Shown one piece after another: positions 18,425-26,725 of a stretch of DNA of 64,000 nt (the first letter of the stretch is position 1; each line of letters opens with the position of its first letter). The position numbers and the translations under genes were made by a program. Under the pieces are notes generated by a model. It saw nothing but the letters and a program-made list of their open reading frames with translations. It was not told where the DNA came from and did no database searches. Origin of the DNA: Planctomycetota bacterium. Its GTDB lineage: Bacteria > Planctomycetota > Uabimicrobiia > Uabimicrobiales > Uabimicrobiaceae. The DNA lies in assembly GCA_029260735.1 (NCBI GenBank), contig JAJDCR010000092.1:62001-126000 (forward strand), given 5' to 3'.

Positions 18425-20023
18425 TCACTCCTCTTCTTTTTCTTGAAATTGAATGCGGTTTTCTCGGTTGGCCACTTCTAGTGCTGTCAGAAAAGCTAGC
18501 TTGGCTATTTTTTCTGTTTTTTCAGGGTTAATTTTATCCCATGTGTCTTGGGGAGAGTGGTAGTCTGGATCTAGTCGTCCGAACAAGTACATAATGGGTA
18601 TTTTTGCATCATAGAAGGCTGTGTGATCAGACCGACCTAAGCGAAAACTACTGGGGTTCACAATATCTAACCCAATATGGCGATTGACTTCTTGGTGAAT
18701 TCTATGGATTTCTGGGCTAGAACGGGTGGCTACTGCCATAACTTCATTAGGTTCGTTACGCCCGACCATATCGAAGTTGATCATCATTACTGTATTTTTG
18801 ATCGGAATAACAGGGGCTGCAACGTATTTTGCAGAACCAATTCGGCCAATCTCTTCGGCATCAAAAGCAATAAAAACAATACTTCTTTTTGGAGGCTTCA
18901 CTAGAGACCGGAAGGCTGAGGCAATGCTAATAATAGCACTCACTCCCGAGGCATTATCATTGGCTCCATGATAAATCTCTCCTTCTATTCCGAGACCTAA
19001 GTGGTCATAGTGGGCTCCCAGGATTACAGCCTCTTGTTTCAGTTTAGGATCACTCCCCGGTAAAATTCCGATGACGTTTCTTCCCATCCAAGCATTGCCT
19101 GTGAAGCTTGCCGTATATTCAATTTTGTGATTTGGAAAAAACATGGATTGAGGAGAACGATCTTCGCCTATGTCTAGAGCCAGTGACCGAAGCTCCTGTA
19201 AAGAGAGTAGAGTTATTTGGGCTGCCAAATTTCTTGTAATATGAAGAACAGGAATGGTTAAACCATTAAAAAGATCTGTATCAAGAACTCTTAATTGCTC
19301 AGCTGCTCTAACTTGTTTGCGCCATCCGGCGGGGTTGTTCACGATAATAACGCCTGCAGCTCCGTGTTTTTCTGCATTTTTTGCTTTGTACTCAATAGTG
19401 TCGAACTCTTTTGCTTTTTTCATCCCAATTAGCCAATCTTGAGTTTTACGATCCCAAGGTACACCGGAGAAAATAATAGCAATTTTTCCCTTTACACTGA
19501 CTTCACTATACTCATCAAAATTGAGAAAAGGAGCGGTAATTCCATAGCCTACTAAGGCGTAAGATGCAGAAAAATGCGTTTTTTTATTAGGAATGTGGAC
19601 AGGAACATAGTCAACACCTCTCTTTAAGTTGTCTATATGAGTTCCTCCAATATGGACATTCATGTCACTGGAGATTTTGTACCCCATAAGAACCTTAAAG
19701 CTTTGGTAATAGCTACCGGCACTTCCTCCTGGAAGTAAACCTGCTTTACGAAAATTTTCAACAACGTACTCGGCCGCTTTCCTATTTTCAGGCATTCCTG
19801 CTCCTCTTCCTTGGAATTCAAAGGAGCTGAGCTTACGAATATTTTGAAGGATATCATCTTTTTTAATGGTGTTAAAAGCTTTTTGAACTTGTTTTTCAAG
19901 AGGAGGAAGAGTAAGTTCTTTATTTTCTACAGGATCATTTGCCCACGATAATGGACAAAAATAAGAAAAAACACTTAGGTATAAGAAAATAAAATTAGAT
20001 AGGCTCTTTCGATTATTTCTCAC
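18425..20023 (-). CDS. Secreted M28 family zinc aminopeptidase with PA domain
   Basis: The 532-residue protein starts at a GTG and has an N-terminal hydrophobic signal (residues 8-28). A protease-associated insert is visible (about 110-290, including KIAIIFSG and GAAGVIIVNNPAGW), followed by the M28 catalytic domain. Zinc and catalytic residues appear in order: GAHYDHLG (His, Asp), GANDNASG (Asp), AFDAEEIGRIGS (Glu-Glu), NFDMVGR (Asp) and PDYHSPQDT (His). Such enzymes remove N-terminal residues from peptides outside the cytoplasm. Its first 11 bases overlap the end of the upstream C25-like peptidase gene, so the two are co-translated. Exact peptide specificity is unknown. Confidence 0.88.
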   Translation of the reverse strand: MRNNRKSLSNFIFLYLSVFSYFCPLSWANDPVENKELTLPPLEKQVQKAFNTIKKDDILQNIRKLSSFEFQGRGAGMPENRKAAEYVVENFRKAGLLPGGSAGSYYQSFKVLMGYKISSDMNVHIGGTHIDNLKRGVDYVPVHIPNKKTHFSASYALVGYGITAPFLNFDEYSEVSVKGKIAIIFSGVPWDRKTQDWLIGMKKAKEFDTIEYKAKNAEKHGAAGVIIVNNPAGWRKQVRAAEQLRVLDTDLFNGLTIPVLHITRNLAAQITLLSLQELRSLALDIGEDRSPQSMFFPNHKIEYTASFTGNAWMGRNVIGILPGSDPKLKQEAVILGAHYDHLGLGIEGEIYHGANDNASGVSAIISIASAFRSLVKPPKRSIVFIAFDAEEIGRIGSAKYVAAPVIPIKNTVMMINFDMVGRNEPNEVMAVATRSSPEIHRIHQEVNRHIGLDIVNPSSFRLGRSDHTAFYDAKIPIMYLFGRLDPDYHSPQDTWDKINPEKTEKIAKLAFLTALEVANRENRIQFQEKEEE

Positions 20024-22178
20024 TGGGTTTATTCCTTGTAAATTTTAATAGAATGGAGTCTTTCGCTTCATCTTTTTTGGGAAAATATAAGACATAAAGA
20101 GCTCGCTCAAAATAATCTAGCATGTAGACGCTACGAAAGTCAGGATCTTGTTCTCTTCTCAAGTCTTTCTCCGAAAAATGACGAAAGTCTTTTGGTAGTT
20201 TTAAACGAAAAAAATAAAACACCATTAAGCGACGATCTTCCCGTTTTTTCAGTCGTTTTACAATACCAGCAAGAGAACAAGCAGGGAACATTCTCGTAAA
20301 GTACTGCTCTGTTTTCGATTTAGCTAAGTGCTTCTCTGGAGTATGAATCCGAATGTTATGCTGAGGGGTAAACTTTGCTTTAATGGGAGAACGCAAAGGA
20401 GCTTTTTGAGAAGAAAGATGCAGTCGAAGTTCAGGATCACCCCAAAAACGAAAGCTGAGAGCTACACGCATTACTTTCGCAATTTGAGAGTGCTCTCTGC
20501 CTAGTTTTAGACGAGCCAAGCAAAGAAAATAGTTGCGTGCATCTCGCAAAGCTTCTCCTACAGTACAACGCCTATAGAGAAGGTTATCGCAAAAAGCTTT
20601 AATGAAAGCACTTCCTGAAGCACTATGAATATTTGTGACACTTCCTACGAGGCCTACTCCGCCTGCTTCAAAAATAGATCTAGCCGTGGGCTCTTCTAGT
20701 GAATGACAACTTTGTAAAACAACTAAGGCAAGGCCTTTCAAATCTCTTGTTTCTGTTTCATATCTTAAGAAAGGAAGATAAACATCACCATCTTCCATAC
20801 GAAGTATTTCCTCTTCGTCGTCTTCGGAAGGAAAAATATATTGGTTATTTACGTGTCCCTCAAAGATAATAAGTTGAGCATTATCAGCGGTTTTTAAAAT
20901 ACTAGGCATATTAGAAGGATTTTCATAATATTGATCGACTGCTATACGATGGTTTTTGAATTCTCTCGCCGTGGCACGAGATATAGTTTCTGCAAAAGGT
21001 AAGTCCCCTCCATCATTTGCTACCATCAATACTTGTTTTTTTTGTTTTCCTAGAAGACCTTTTCTCCACAAGCTACGAGTAATCAATAAAGAGGCCTCTT
21101 CGACATTGTCAGAGGCTATTCTCCCTACTCCCCAAGAAATAGCTTTTGACTCATGGTAGGAGCAAGGCTCAATCTCCACCTCATATTCTCCCAAGATATT
21201 GGGATCATTCATTGTGATTACGCCAAGATTAAAATAGCTGGCTAGAAGAGTGATATTACGAGGGAAAATTTTATGCTGATCGATGTAGCTAAGAACTTTT
21301 TTCTCTGCCTCTTTGGGATTGGATGTCTCGGTGTAAACTATGCTGCCTTGGTGTGCTAAAGCTAAGTAAGGTGCTAACCAGGCTGTTTGTTGGACATTGT
21401 TTTCTTGGGGTAGAATGTTTGTTACGATAAGATTCTTAATTTTGGAGGGTGCTGCTTGTCGCAAACTTTTTTCTAGCTCTGTCGATGTTAAAATAGTTCT
21501 TTTAAAATTAGTATTTCCGAGATAGAGAGAAATCTTTTCTGTATCGTTGTCAGCAATAAAGACTTCTTTTGTTCCAAGAGAAGATATAATTCTGGATATC
21601 TTCTCTTGATTTCTTTTAATTTGAAGAGGAGACTCTGTTTTTTTTATCGGAATAAAAGGAACTTTCCAGTAAGCTGCTAGTAACGATCCTTTTATCATAT
21701 CCTTGGGACTATCTAAAAATGCGATAACAAGACGGTCACTCTTTTTCCAAAAACGATGAGCTAAGAAAGCCCCTATTGTAGTGGGGTGTTTTTTACTGGA
21801 AAATCTTTCTTGGCTAATATTTTTCCAGCTCAGAGGAAGATGATCGGATTCTTCTATTAAAAGTAAAGCTTGTTTTTGTTTTGTTAAAAAAGCTAAGTTT
21901 TTAGGATTTGAAAAATCTCCCTTTAAAACCAGACCGGGGATTTTAGATTTAGAATCCTCGTGGATTTTGGCAATAACAGGAGTGACTAAAGAGACTAGCC
22001 AGGGTTTATCTGAGGAAAGAAGAACAAAATCCAGTCCTTCTAGTCTTTGTTTTTCTTGGGCATGAATAAGAAAAGAGGAAGATAAGCCACTAAAAAGAAT
22101 GAACAAGAGTAACTTGCAAAGAAGGCGGCTTTTTTTGGGAATAAAAATACTCAGGACATTTATCATCTTTTTTTCCAT
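20013..22178 (-). CDS. Secreted C25 (gingipain-like) cysteine peptidase homologue
   Basis: The 721-residue product has an N-terminal signal (hydrophobic core about 20-38, ending HAQE). A caspase-fold-like region follows, where IIFEGHVNNQ supplies a candidate catalytic His and LVVLQSCHSLEE a candidate Cys. After these come AGGVGLVGSVTNI, TVGEALRDARNYF and FRFWGDPELRL, the usual C-terminal signature of the C25 clan (the G-A-V-G-xx-G and GDP-x-L-x-L motifs). A CHAT-type protease is the alternative. It overlaps the M28 aminopeptidase gene by 11 bases, so an endopeptidase plus aminopeptidase pair is inferred. No C-terminal sorting domain of the type IX system is visible. Confidence 0.72.
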   Translation of the reverse strand: MEKKMINVLSIFIPKKSRLLCKLLLFILFSGLSSSFLIHAQEKQRLEGLDFVLLSSDKPWLVSLVTPVIAKIHEDSKSKIPGLVLKGDFSNPKNLAFLTKQKQALLLIEESDHLPLSWKNISQERFSSKKHPTTIGAFLAHRFWKKSDRLVIAFLDSPKDMIKGSLLAAYWKVPFIPIKKTESPLQIKRNQEKISRIISSLGTKEVFIADNDTEKISLYLGNTNFKRTILTSTELEKSLRQAAPSKIKNLIVTNILPQENNVQQTAWLAPYLALAHQGSIVYTETSNPKEAEKKVLSYIDQHKIFPRNITLLASYFNLGVITMNDPNILGEYEVEIEPCSYHESKAISWGVGRIASDNVEEASLLITRSLWRKGLLGKQKKQVLMVANDGGDLPFAETISRATAREFKNHRIAVDQYYENPSNMPSILKTADNAQLIIFEGHVNNQYIFPSEDDEEEILRMEDGDVYLPFLRYETETRDLKGLALVVLQSCHSLEEPTARSIFEAGGVGLVGSVTNIHSASGSAFIKAFCDNLLYRRCTVGEALRDARNYFLCLARLKLGREHSQIAKVMRVALSFRFWGDPELRLHLSSQKAPLRSPIKAKFTPQHNIRIHTPEKHLAKSKTEQYFTRMFPACSLAGIVKRLKKREDRRLMVFYFFRLKLPKDFRHFSEKDLRREQDPDFRSVYMLDYFERALYVLYFPKKDEAKDSILLKFTRNKPSEK

Positions 22179-22330
22179 TTCTGAGAGATTTCTCTAATAA
22201 TCTATGGCAAAACTAGTGACTTACTATTTACAGAAACTCTTGAAATCGTTATACTAAAAGGAGAAAGAGAATTCATCTCATCTACAAGTTATTTATGCTA
22301 ATCAAAAAGTTTTTACGAAGGTAGTACAAT

Positions 22331-23071
22331 ATGGAATGGATCATGGATCCTCAAATTTGGATAAGTCTTATTACATTAACATTTTTAGAAATTATTTTGG
22401 GAGTGGATAATCTAATATTCATTTCCATTTTGTCAGATAAACTTCCCGAAGAACAACAAGCTAAAGCTCGTTATACTGGTTTAGCTTTAGCAATCATTAC
22501 CCGTCTCCTCTTACTTTTGGCCTTGTCTGCCTTAGTTAAGCTAACAGCTCCTCTTTTTACTGTTTTTCAGCATGCTATCTCAGGAAGAGATCTTATTCTA
22601 ATTATGGGGGGAACTTTTCTTCTTTACAAGAGCACCCACGAAATTCATTTGCGCTTAGAAGGAGAGGATGGCCAAACGACCAATAAGATGACCCTTTCTT
22701 TCTCGGCAGTCATTACTCAAATTCTGATTCTAGATATTGTTTTTTCACTAGACTCTATTATCACTGCAGTGGGAATGGTGAAAGAAATTTGGATAATGGT
22801 TACAGCTATTGTAGTTGCTCTTATTATTATGTTGTTAATGATGGAGTCCATTAATGTTTTTATCAGTAACCACCCAACAGTAAAAATGCTTGCTCTAAGT
22901 TTTTTACTTTTGATTGGAGTCACTCTTGTTGCAGAAGGTCTCGGACACCACTTTCCTAAGGGTTACATTTACTTTGCTATGGGCTTTTCTGTTTTAGTAG
23001 AGTTTCTCAATATCAGAGCAAGTAAGAAGAAAAAGGCCAAAAAAGTTGAGCTGAATCAAGCTTATCGCTAA
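22331..23071 (+). CDS. TerC family integral membrane protein
   Basis: This 246-residue protein has about seven membrane helices and the TerC family signature: FLEIILGVDNLIFISILSDKLP at the N-terminus, with Glu and Asp within the membrane, and a second copy LDIVFSLDSIITAVGM in the middle. These paired acidic motifs probably bind a metal ion. TerC-type proteins export metals, including manganese in several bacteria, and assist the metallation of secreted enzymes; some belong to tellurite-resistance operons. There are no ter genes beside it, so a role in manganese or metal homeostasis is more likely than tellurite resistance. A clear AAGG ribosome site precedes the start, and a hairpin terminator follows. 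Confidence 0.9.
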   Translation: MEWIMDPQIWISLITLTFLEIILGVDNLIFISILSDKLPEEQQAKARYTGLALAIITRLLLLLALSALVKLTAPLFTVFQHAISGRDLILIMGGTFLLYKSTHEIHLRLEGEDGQTTNKMTLSFSAVITQILILDIVFSLDSIITAVGMVKEIWIMVTAIVVALIIMLLMMESINVFISNHPTVKMLALSFLLLIGVTLVAEGLGHHFPKGYIYFAMGFSVLVEFLNIRASKKKKAKKVELNQAYR

Positions 23072-23099
23072 TTCATTTAGTGAATTCTTTGATTTTAGA

Positions 23100-23129
23100 T
23101 TCCCTAAGATCACCTTTGATCTTAGGGAA
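23100..23129. terminator. Bidirectional hairpin terminator between terC and MATCAP-like gene
   Basis: A perfect 13-bp stem (23100-23112 and 23117-23129) with a 4-base loop sits between the stop of the TerC-type gene on the plus strand and the stop of the convergent minus-strand peptidase gene. Only weak T-runs flank it. Its position fits a shared terminator. Confidence 0.75.
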
Positions 23130-23148
23130 TTGATTTACTAAACTAAGT

Positions 23149-24468
23149 TTAAGGCTCCAATAATTCTTGGTAGTCTGCTTCCATTTTTTCTAAATCTAAA
23201 CGATTGATGAAGTTGGTATAGCACATCCAAGCAGAGAGAGATGCAATATCAGCAAACTGAGGAGGAACGAAGCGAGGTGGTACGACCAACCCTTCTTGAA
23301 TTAAATGGTCTAAGACCTTCATGTCTTCTAGATTGGTTTTTCCACAAAAAAGAAGAGGAATACGACTGGGGATTCCACGACGAACGGCCATAAGAATAAA
23401 GCTATAGATCATGACAAAGCCTTTGGCATAGGCTAAGTCTTTGGTGAATGGATTGCCCTCTGGAGTGCTTCCTCGGAAAACTCTTCCTGTGTTGTTATAG
23501 CTTTCTATTTCGCTAAAGCCCTGAATGCGAAAAAACTCGAAAACTTCGAGGAAATTGGCTCCTTCTTCAGCCATGTTAATCGCTTTAATTCGATTCGTTA
23601 GTCGTCGAACTCTACCAGGGTGAGAGGCGTAATTAAGAGTTTCCGTGATGATAGCTAACCCTTCCTGGGTTATTGTGGAGGAGGGGGCTCCTACCCCTAG
23701 AAAAGTGCATACGGGCTGCAGTTTTCCATTCAAAGTAGTTCCTAAATGAACCCACCCTTCATGGATTTCTAACAAGCGAACGTCTCTGGCATTAAAACGT
23801 GCTTCTTTTCTTATTTTAATGTAGTCTGATCCAGCAGCAGCATCTGAGATTATCCCATCGCTTAATTTAACTTGAATAGGATGTGATGAATCTTTGAAAT
23901 ATTGATCTAGACTTTTTTGGAGAGTGGTTACGGCTTCTTCTCCTGTGATGTCTTTTTTCTCTGGTTCACTAATAATGTCATTGCTTAGGTTAGATAGAGT
24001 ATCAAACATCATGGTGCCCATATCATTCAGGTTGGGGTCTCCTGCATGAAAAACATCGGTAGAACTACCATAGAGTTGTTGTGATATGTCTGAAAAGTCA
24101 GGGGTACCTCGGGATTCTAACATCCGTATGACATCCACATATTCTCGGCACATCCGTCCCATAATTTTCGTGAGAGGATTATATTGCCCTAAAGTTTGTC
24201 GGATAGACTTAGAAATTTCCTGAAACTGGCTTTTCTTCTCTTGGGTATCAAAAGGTAAAGGCTGCTTGTTATAGTAGTCTTTGTTAACGGGAGGAAGTTC
24301 TTTGAATTTACTATCAAAAAAAGCTTGTTGAACACTGCTGTCCCATTTAATAGCATCAAGGATACGAATGTTCTTTTGAGTTTCGACAATACGATCCGAT
24401 AAAGTACGAATATTTTCTTGGTACTTTAAATCTGGTTTTGCCATAATAGCTTTAATTCCTTCGTTCAT
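23149..24468 (-). CDS. DUF1704/MATCAP-type zinc metallopeptidase
   Basis: The 439-residue protein carries the core motifs of the DUF1704 family. Its active-site helix has the unusual spacing HExxxH (IHEGWVHLGTTLNG), and the third ligand region is TQEGLAIITE. In this family the Arg-rich helix and Glu after TQEG complete the zinc site. Eukaryotic relatives are tubulin tyrosine carboxypeptidases (MATCAP); bacterial members are called flavohaemoglobin-expression-modulating QEGLA proteins and have no settled substrate. No signal peptide is seen, so it is cytoplasmic. Length is normal. It stands alone, ending at the shared hairpin at 23100-23129, with a 420-base gene-free region upstream that contains a MITE-like element. 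Confidence 0.85.
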   Translation of the reverse strand: MNEGIKAIMAKPDLKYQENIRTLSDRIVETQKNIRILDAIKWDSSVQQAFFDSKFKELPPVNKDYYNKQPLPFDTQEKKSQFQEISKSIRQTLGQYNPLTKIMGRMCREYVDVIRMLESRGTPDFSDISQQLYGSSTDVFHAGDPNLNDMGTMMFDTLSNLSNDIISEPEKKDITGEEAVTTLQKSLDQYFKDSSHPIQVKLSDGIISDAAAGSDYIKIRKEARFNARDVRLLEIHEGWVHLGTTLNGKLQPVCTFLGVGAPSSTITQEGLAIITETLNYASHPGRVRRLTNRIKAINMAEEGANFLEVFEFFRIQGFSEIESYNNTGRVFRGSTPEGNPFTKDLAYAKGFVMIYSFILMAVRRGIPSRIPLLFCGKTNLEDMKVLDHLIQEGLVVPPRFVPPQFADIASLSAWMCYTNFINRLDLEKMEADYQELLEP

Positions 24469-24634
24469 TAAAAAATCTAAAAAATAATTTTAAATATGAC
24501 TTCTCTTTGTTTCTGAGCCCCAATTTATTGGCTTAGAAGTTTACTAGCCACAGGGAGAAAAATCATCGCATATTATATCACTGTATGGTTTATTTTCTCA
24601 AAATAAAAGTCTTACTAAATGATTTTTTTTTTCA

Positions 24635-24795
24635 TTAAGACGTGTCAGCATTTAGATTTTGCTTAGCACCTAAGTATTTGTAAAAGATAGGAAGGTTTCA
24701 CGAGTGCAGAGATTTAATTTACTTAAAAGAGAAGTAGATATGTTAGATTTTACAAGGGGTAGGGGTGGGAAAAGTTAAATGCGGACACGTCTTAA
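24635..24795. mobile_element. MITE-like element with 20-bp terminal inverted repeats
   Basis: Bases 24635-24654 and 24776-24795 are inverted repeats of 20 bp with a single mismatch, outermost sequence TTAAGACGTGTC. The 120 bases between them are AT-rich with no ORF. This fits a non-autonomous transposon derivative; no transposase is present in the window and no clear target duplication was identified. It occupies most of the gene-free stretch 24469-24892; the rest of that stretch holds a palindrome next to the nucleotidyltransferase-like gene and nothing else I can assign. Confidence 0.6.
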
Positions 24796-24851
24796 ATTTT
24801 TGCGTTTTTTTGTCTATTTTTTTGACATTTTCAGGGAAACGATGCAAATTA

Positions 24852-24877
24852 TTTATATAAACTTTCGTTTATATAAA
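24852..24877. promoter_or_regulatory. Perfect 11-bp dyad upstream of nucleotidyltransferase-like gene
   Basis: The arms TTTATATAAAC and GTTTATATAAA flank a 4-base centre, 40 bases before the start codon at 24917. A TTGACA lies at 24822-24827, so the dyad falls in promoter or early-leader territory. It could be an operator or an mRNA hairpin. The downstream gene has a strong AAGGAG site at 24901-24906. Confidence 0.45.
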
Positions 24878-24916
24878 GTAGGAACGTGAGAATTGTCTTT
24901 AAGGAGAACCACATCT

Positions 24917-25267
24917 ATGAATAAGAGCACAAATCCTCATCCTGGACCAGGAGTTACTCCCTTTCACATCCAAGGCGTGCAAAATTTAGCTAATCAAACA
25001 GGGGTGATCATATTTATTCATGGGAGTCGGCAAACGGGGTTTAGTGTCCATACAGGAAAACCTTTTGAACCAGACGCCGACTTGGATCTGGGAGTTGTCG
25101 GTTCATTAAAGTCACTAAGTGAAGTTGTTCATGGAGATTGGGCTAGTATAAAGAATGTAAGTCACGCTCCTATGAGGGTAATTAAAACAGTTGATGAGGC
25201 AATGGGAAAAGGTTTTTTTGTCGTTTTTCCGATGCGAAATGCAGGGATGGAGATTTCTTCATTCTAG
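24917..25267 (+). CDS. Small nucleotidyltransferase-fold protein
   Basis: The start at ATG 24917 is chosen over the in-frame TTG at 24893 because AAGGAG lies ten bases before it, giving 116 residues. The sequence IIFIHGSRQTGF...PDADLDLGVVGS matches the GSx(n)G...DxD pattern of DNA polymerase beta-type nucleotidyltransferases: GSR as the glycine-serine motif and DADLDLG as the metal-binding acidic pair. It is shorter than most, with no obvious second substrate-binding domain. Candidates are a MNT-type antitoxin or a stand-alone version of the nucleotidyltransferase domain found at the C-terminus of some toxins (HPGPGVTPFHIQG at the start resembles a linker from such proteins). No partner gene is adjacent. 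A MITE-like element and a palindrome lie upstream. Confidence 0.6.
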   Translation: MNKSTNPHPGPGVTPFHIQGVQNLANQTGVIIFIHGSRQTGFSVHTGKPFEPDADLDLGVVGSLKSLSEVVHGDWASIKNVSHAPMRVIKTVDEAMGKGFFVVFPMRNAGMEISSF

Positions 25268-25304
25268 TGAGGCAAGTTATAGAAAGTAGCATAATAGAAT
25301 AATG

Positions 25305-25338
25305 TGCATCAGAGAAAAAATAGTTTTTCTCTGGTGCA
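25305..25338 (+). terminator. Hairpin after nucleotidyltransferase-like gene
   Basis: A 15-bp stem with one G-T pair (25305-25319 and 25324-25338) lies 38 bases after the stop codon. The stem base is rich in A on one side and T on the other, so it can act in either direction, toward the convergent gene at 25388-26545 as well. Confidence 0.6.
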
Positions 25339-25387
25339 TATTACTCGAAAAATTTAGATAGAGATGTCCCACACTAAGCTTTGATTT

Positions 25388-26545
25388 TTATTGTTTTTTG
25401 TAAACTCTTTTGGGAAATTTATTTTCTTCGAGAGCTTCTCGCAAGGCATAAGGAACAGCTATACGACGATTATCTCTTTCAATTCTGGCTTGTTTGAAGT
25501 GAAAATTAAAAGCTCTACGAAAATTGCGAAATCCTCCTCCTGAAGCAACAACGGCTGAAGCTTTCACGGCAATGCGGTAGGCATCACTAGATTGTATTCC
25601 CATGTAGTAATTATCATGTAGTTTGTGGTAGAGTAAACGATATGTATCTTCAAAGTCTCGACTAGCAGGTTCTCCGCCTGCTGCTGCTCTGGCCGCTTGA
25701 GAAATGGCAAATATAAAAAAATCTTTTTTCACTGGTTGATGAGATATGTTTCCATAAAATTTTCGATATGTATATGGATTTTTGTATATATTTAGCCGGA
25801 TAATATCAAAATAAACTCCTCTTAAAGCATCTCTGGCTCTGTCTCCACCAACTCCAGCAATGTTTTTATATTCGTTAGCGATTCTTTGTGCTTCCGAACG
25901 GCTAAAGCCTGTCTGAATGGCTTTAGCATGAATAAAGTTGTAAAGAACATTGAGACCTCCTCTTTGAGCAAAACGATTAAAAGGAAGCTGATAGTCAACT
26001 TTATAAAGACTATCAACATAACTCTCTAACTCTGCTTCGGGAGAAAGACGACGTTTAATTTTAGGAGTTGTCTCGGGTTCTTCAATAAGAATTTCTTCGC
26101 CGATTTCTTCTTCCTGAGCTTCTGTTGCAAGAATTTTGTCCAGATTTTCTTGAGCCCAAACATGTCTAGGATTTAACTCTAGAACTTTTAAGAGGACTTC
26201 TTTTTGTTTTTCTATCGGGTAACTTTCTTTAAGAGACCACTTATAGAGTTTATACCACTCTTTAGCTTTAGTGAAATTAGAATTTTCTTTTCGAGCAGCT
26301 TTAGCTTTTTTTTTCTTAGCTATAACATTTAGCTCTTCTAGAGATGTTTCCTTTTTCTCGATTTTTTTTATAACAGACTTAGGAACTTCTAAGAAACCAT
26401 TACTTGTGGTAATACGTATACTTTCACCTTTGTCTTCGATTTGTCCTTCCACGACAAGGCCACTTTTGAAGTGGACTACATCACCTGAAAGAGAACTCAC
26501 GAGAAAAAGACAAATCAAAATAAATAAATAATAAACTTGTTTCAT
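25388..26545 (-). CDS. Secreted protein of unknown function
   Basis: This 385-residue protein has an N-terminal signal (residues 1-21, ending LSG). A small SH3-like strand region follows (VVHFKSGLVVEGQIEDKGESIRITTSNGFLEVPKSVIKKIEKKE), of the kind common at the start of planctomycete secreted proteins. A Lys-rich linker is next, then a short region with TPR-like spacing (VLLKVLELNPRHVWAQENLDKILA, about 120-145). The C-terminal half is helical and Arg/Ala-rich (IFAISQAARAAAGGEPASRDF, AVKASAVVASGGGFRNFRRAF). No enzyme motif was recognised. Periplasmic or surface location is likely. It is a monocistronic gene between a convergent hairpin and a divergent GDPD gene. Confidence 0.7.
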   Translation of the reverse strand: MKQVYYLFILICLFLVSSLSGDVVHFKSGLVVEGQIEDKGESIRITTSNGFLEVPKSVIKKIEKKETSLEELNVIAKKKKAKAARKENSNFTKAKEWYKLYKWSLKESYPIEKQKEVLLKVLELNPRHVWAQENLDKILATEAQEEEIGEEILIEEPETTPKIKRRLSPEAELESYVDSLYKVDYQLPFNRFAQRGGLNVLYNFIHAKAIQTGFSRSEAQRIANEYKNIAGVGGDRARDALRGVYFDIIRLNIYKNPYTYRKFYGNISHQPVKKDFFIFAISQAARAAAGGEPASRDFEDTYRLLYHKLHDNYYMGIQSSDAYRIAVKASAVVASGGGFRNFRRAFNFHFKQARIERDNRRIAVPYALREALEENKFPKRVYKKQ

Positions 26546-26725
26546 AAAGACCTCCTGGTAGGACTCTTCGGAGGGAATATCTTGATTAAAATAATTTGTG
26601 CATAATTCAATTATATCATGAATTTAAAAAAAATGTAGATTTTCTCAAAAATCTCCCTTAGATTATCTCTTGCACTTTAAGAAACGTAGAACAGAGAAAT
26701 TAGTTTGCAATTTTAGGATTTTTAT

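Noticed and set aside
22331..23071. Tellurite-resistance role for the TerC gene
   Set aside because: No ter gene cluster nearby; metal export is the better default.
24917..25267. Calling the small nucleotidyltransferase-like gene a polymorphic toxin
   Set aside because: No N-terminal delivery domain, immunity gene or secretion genes are present; only the fold pattern supports it.
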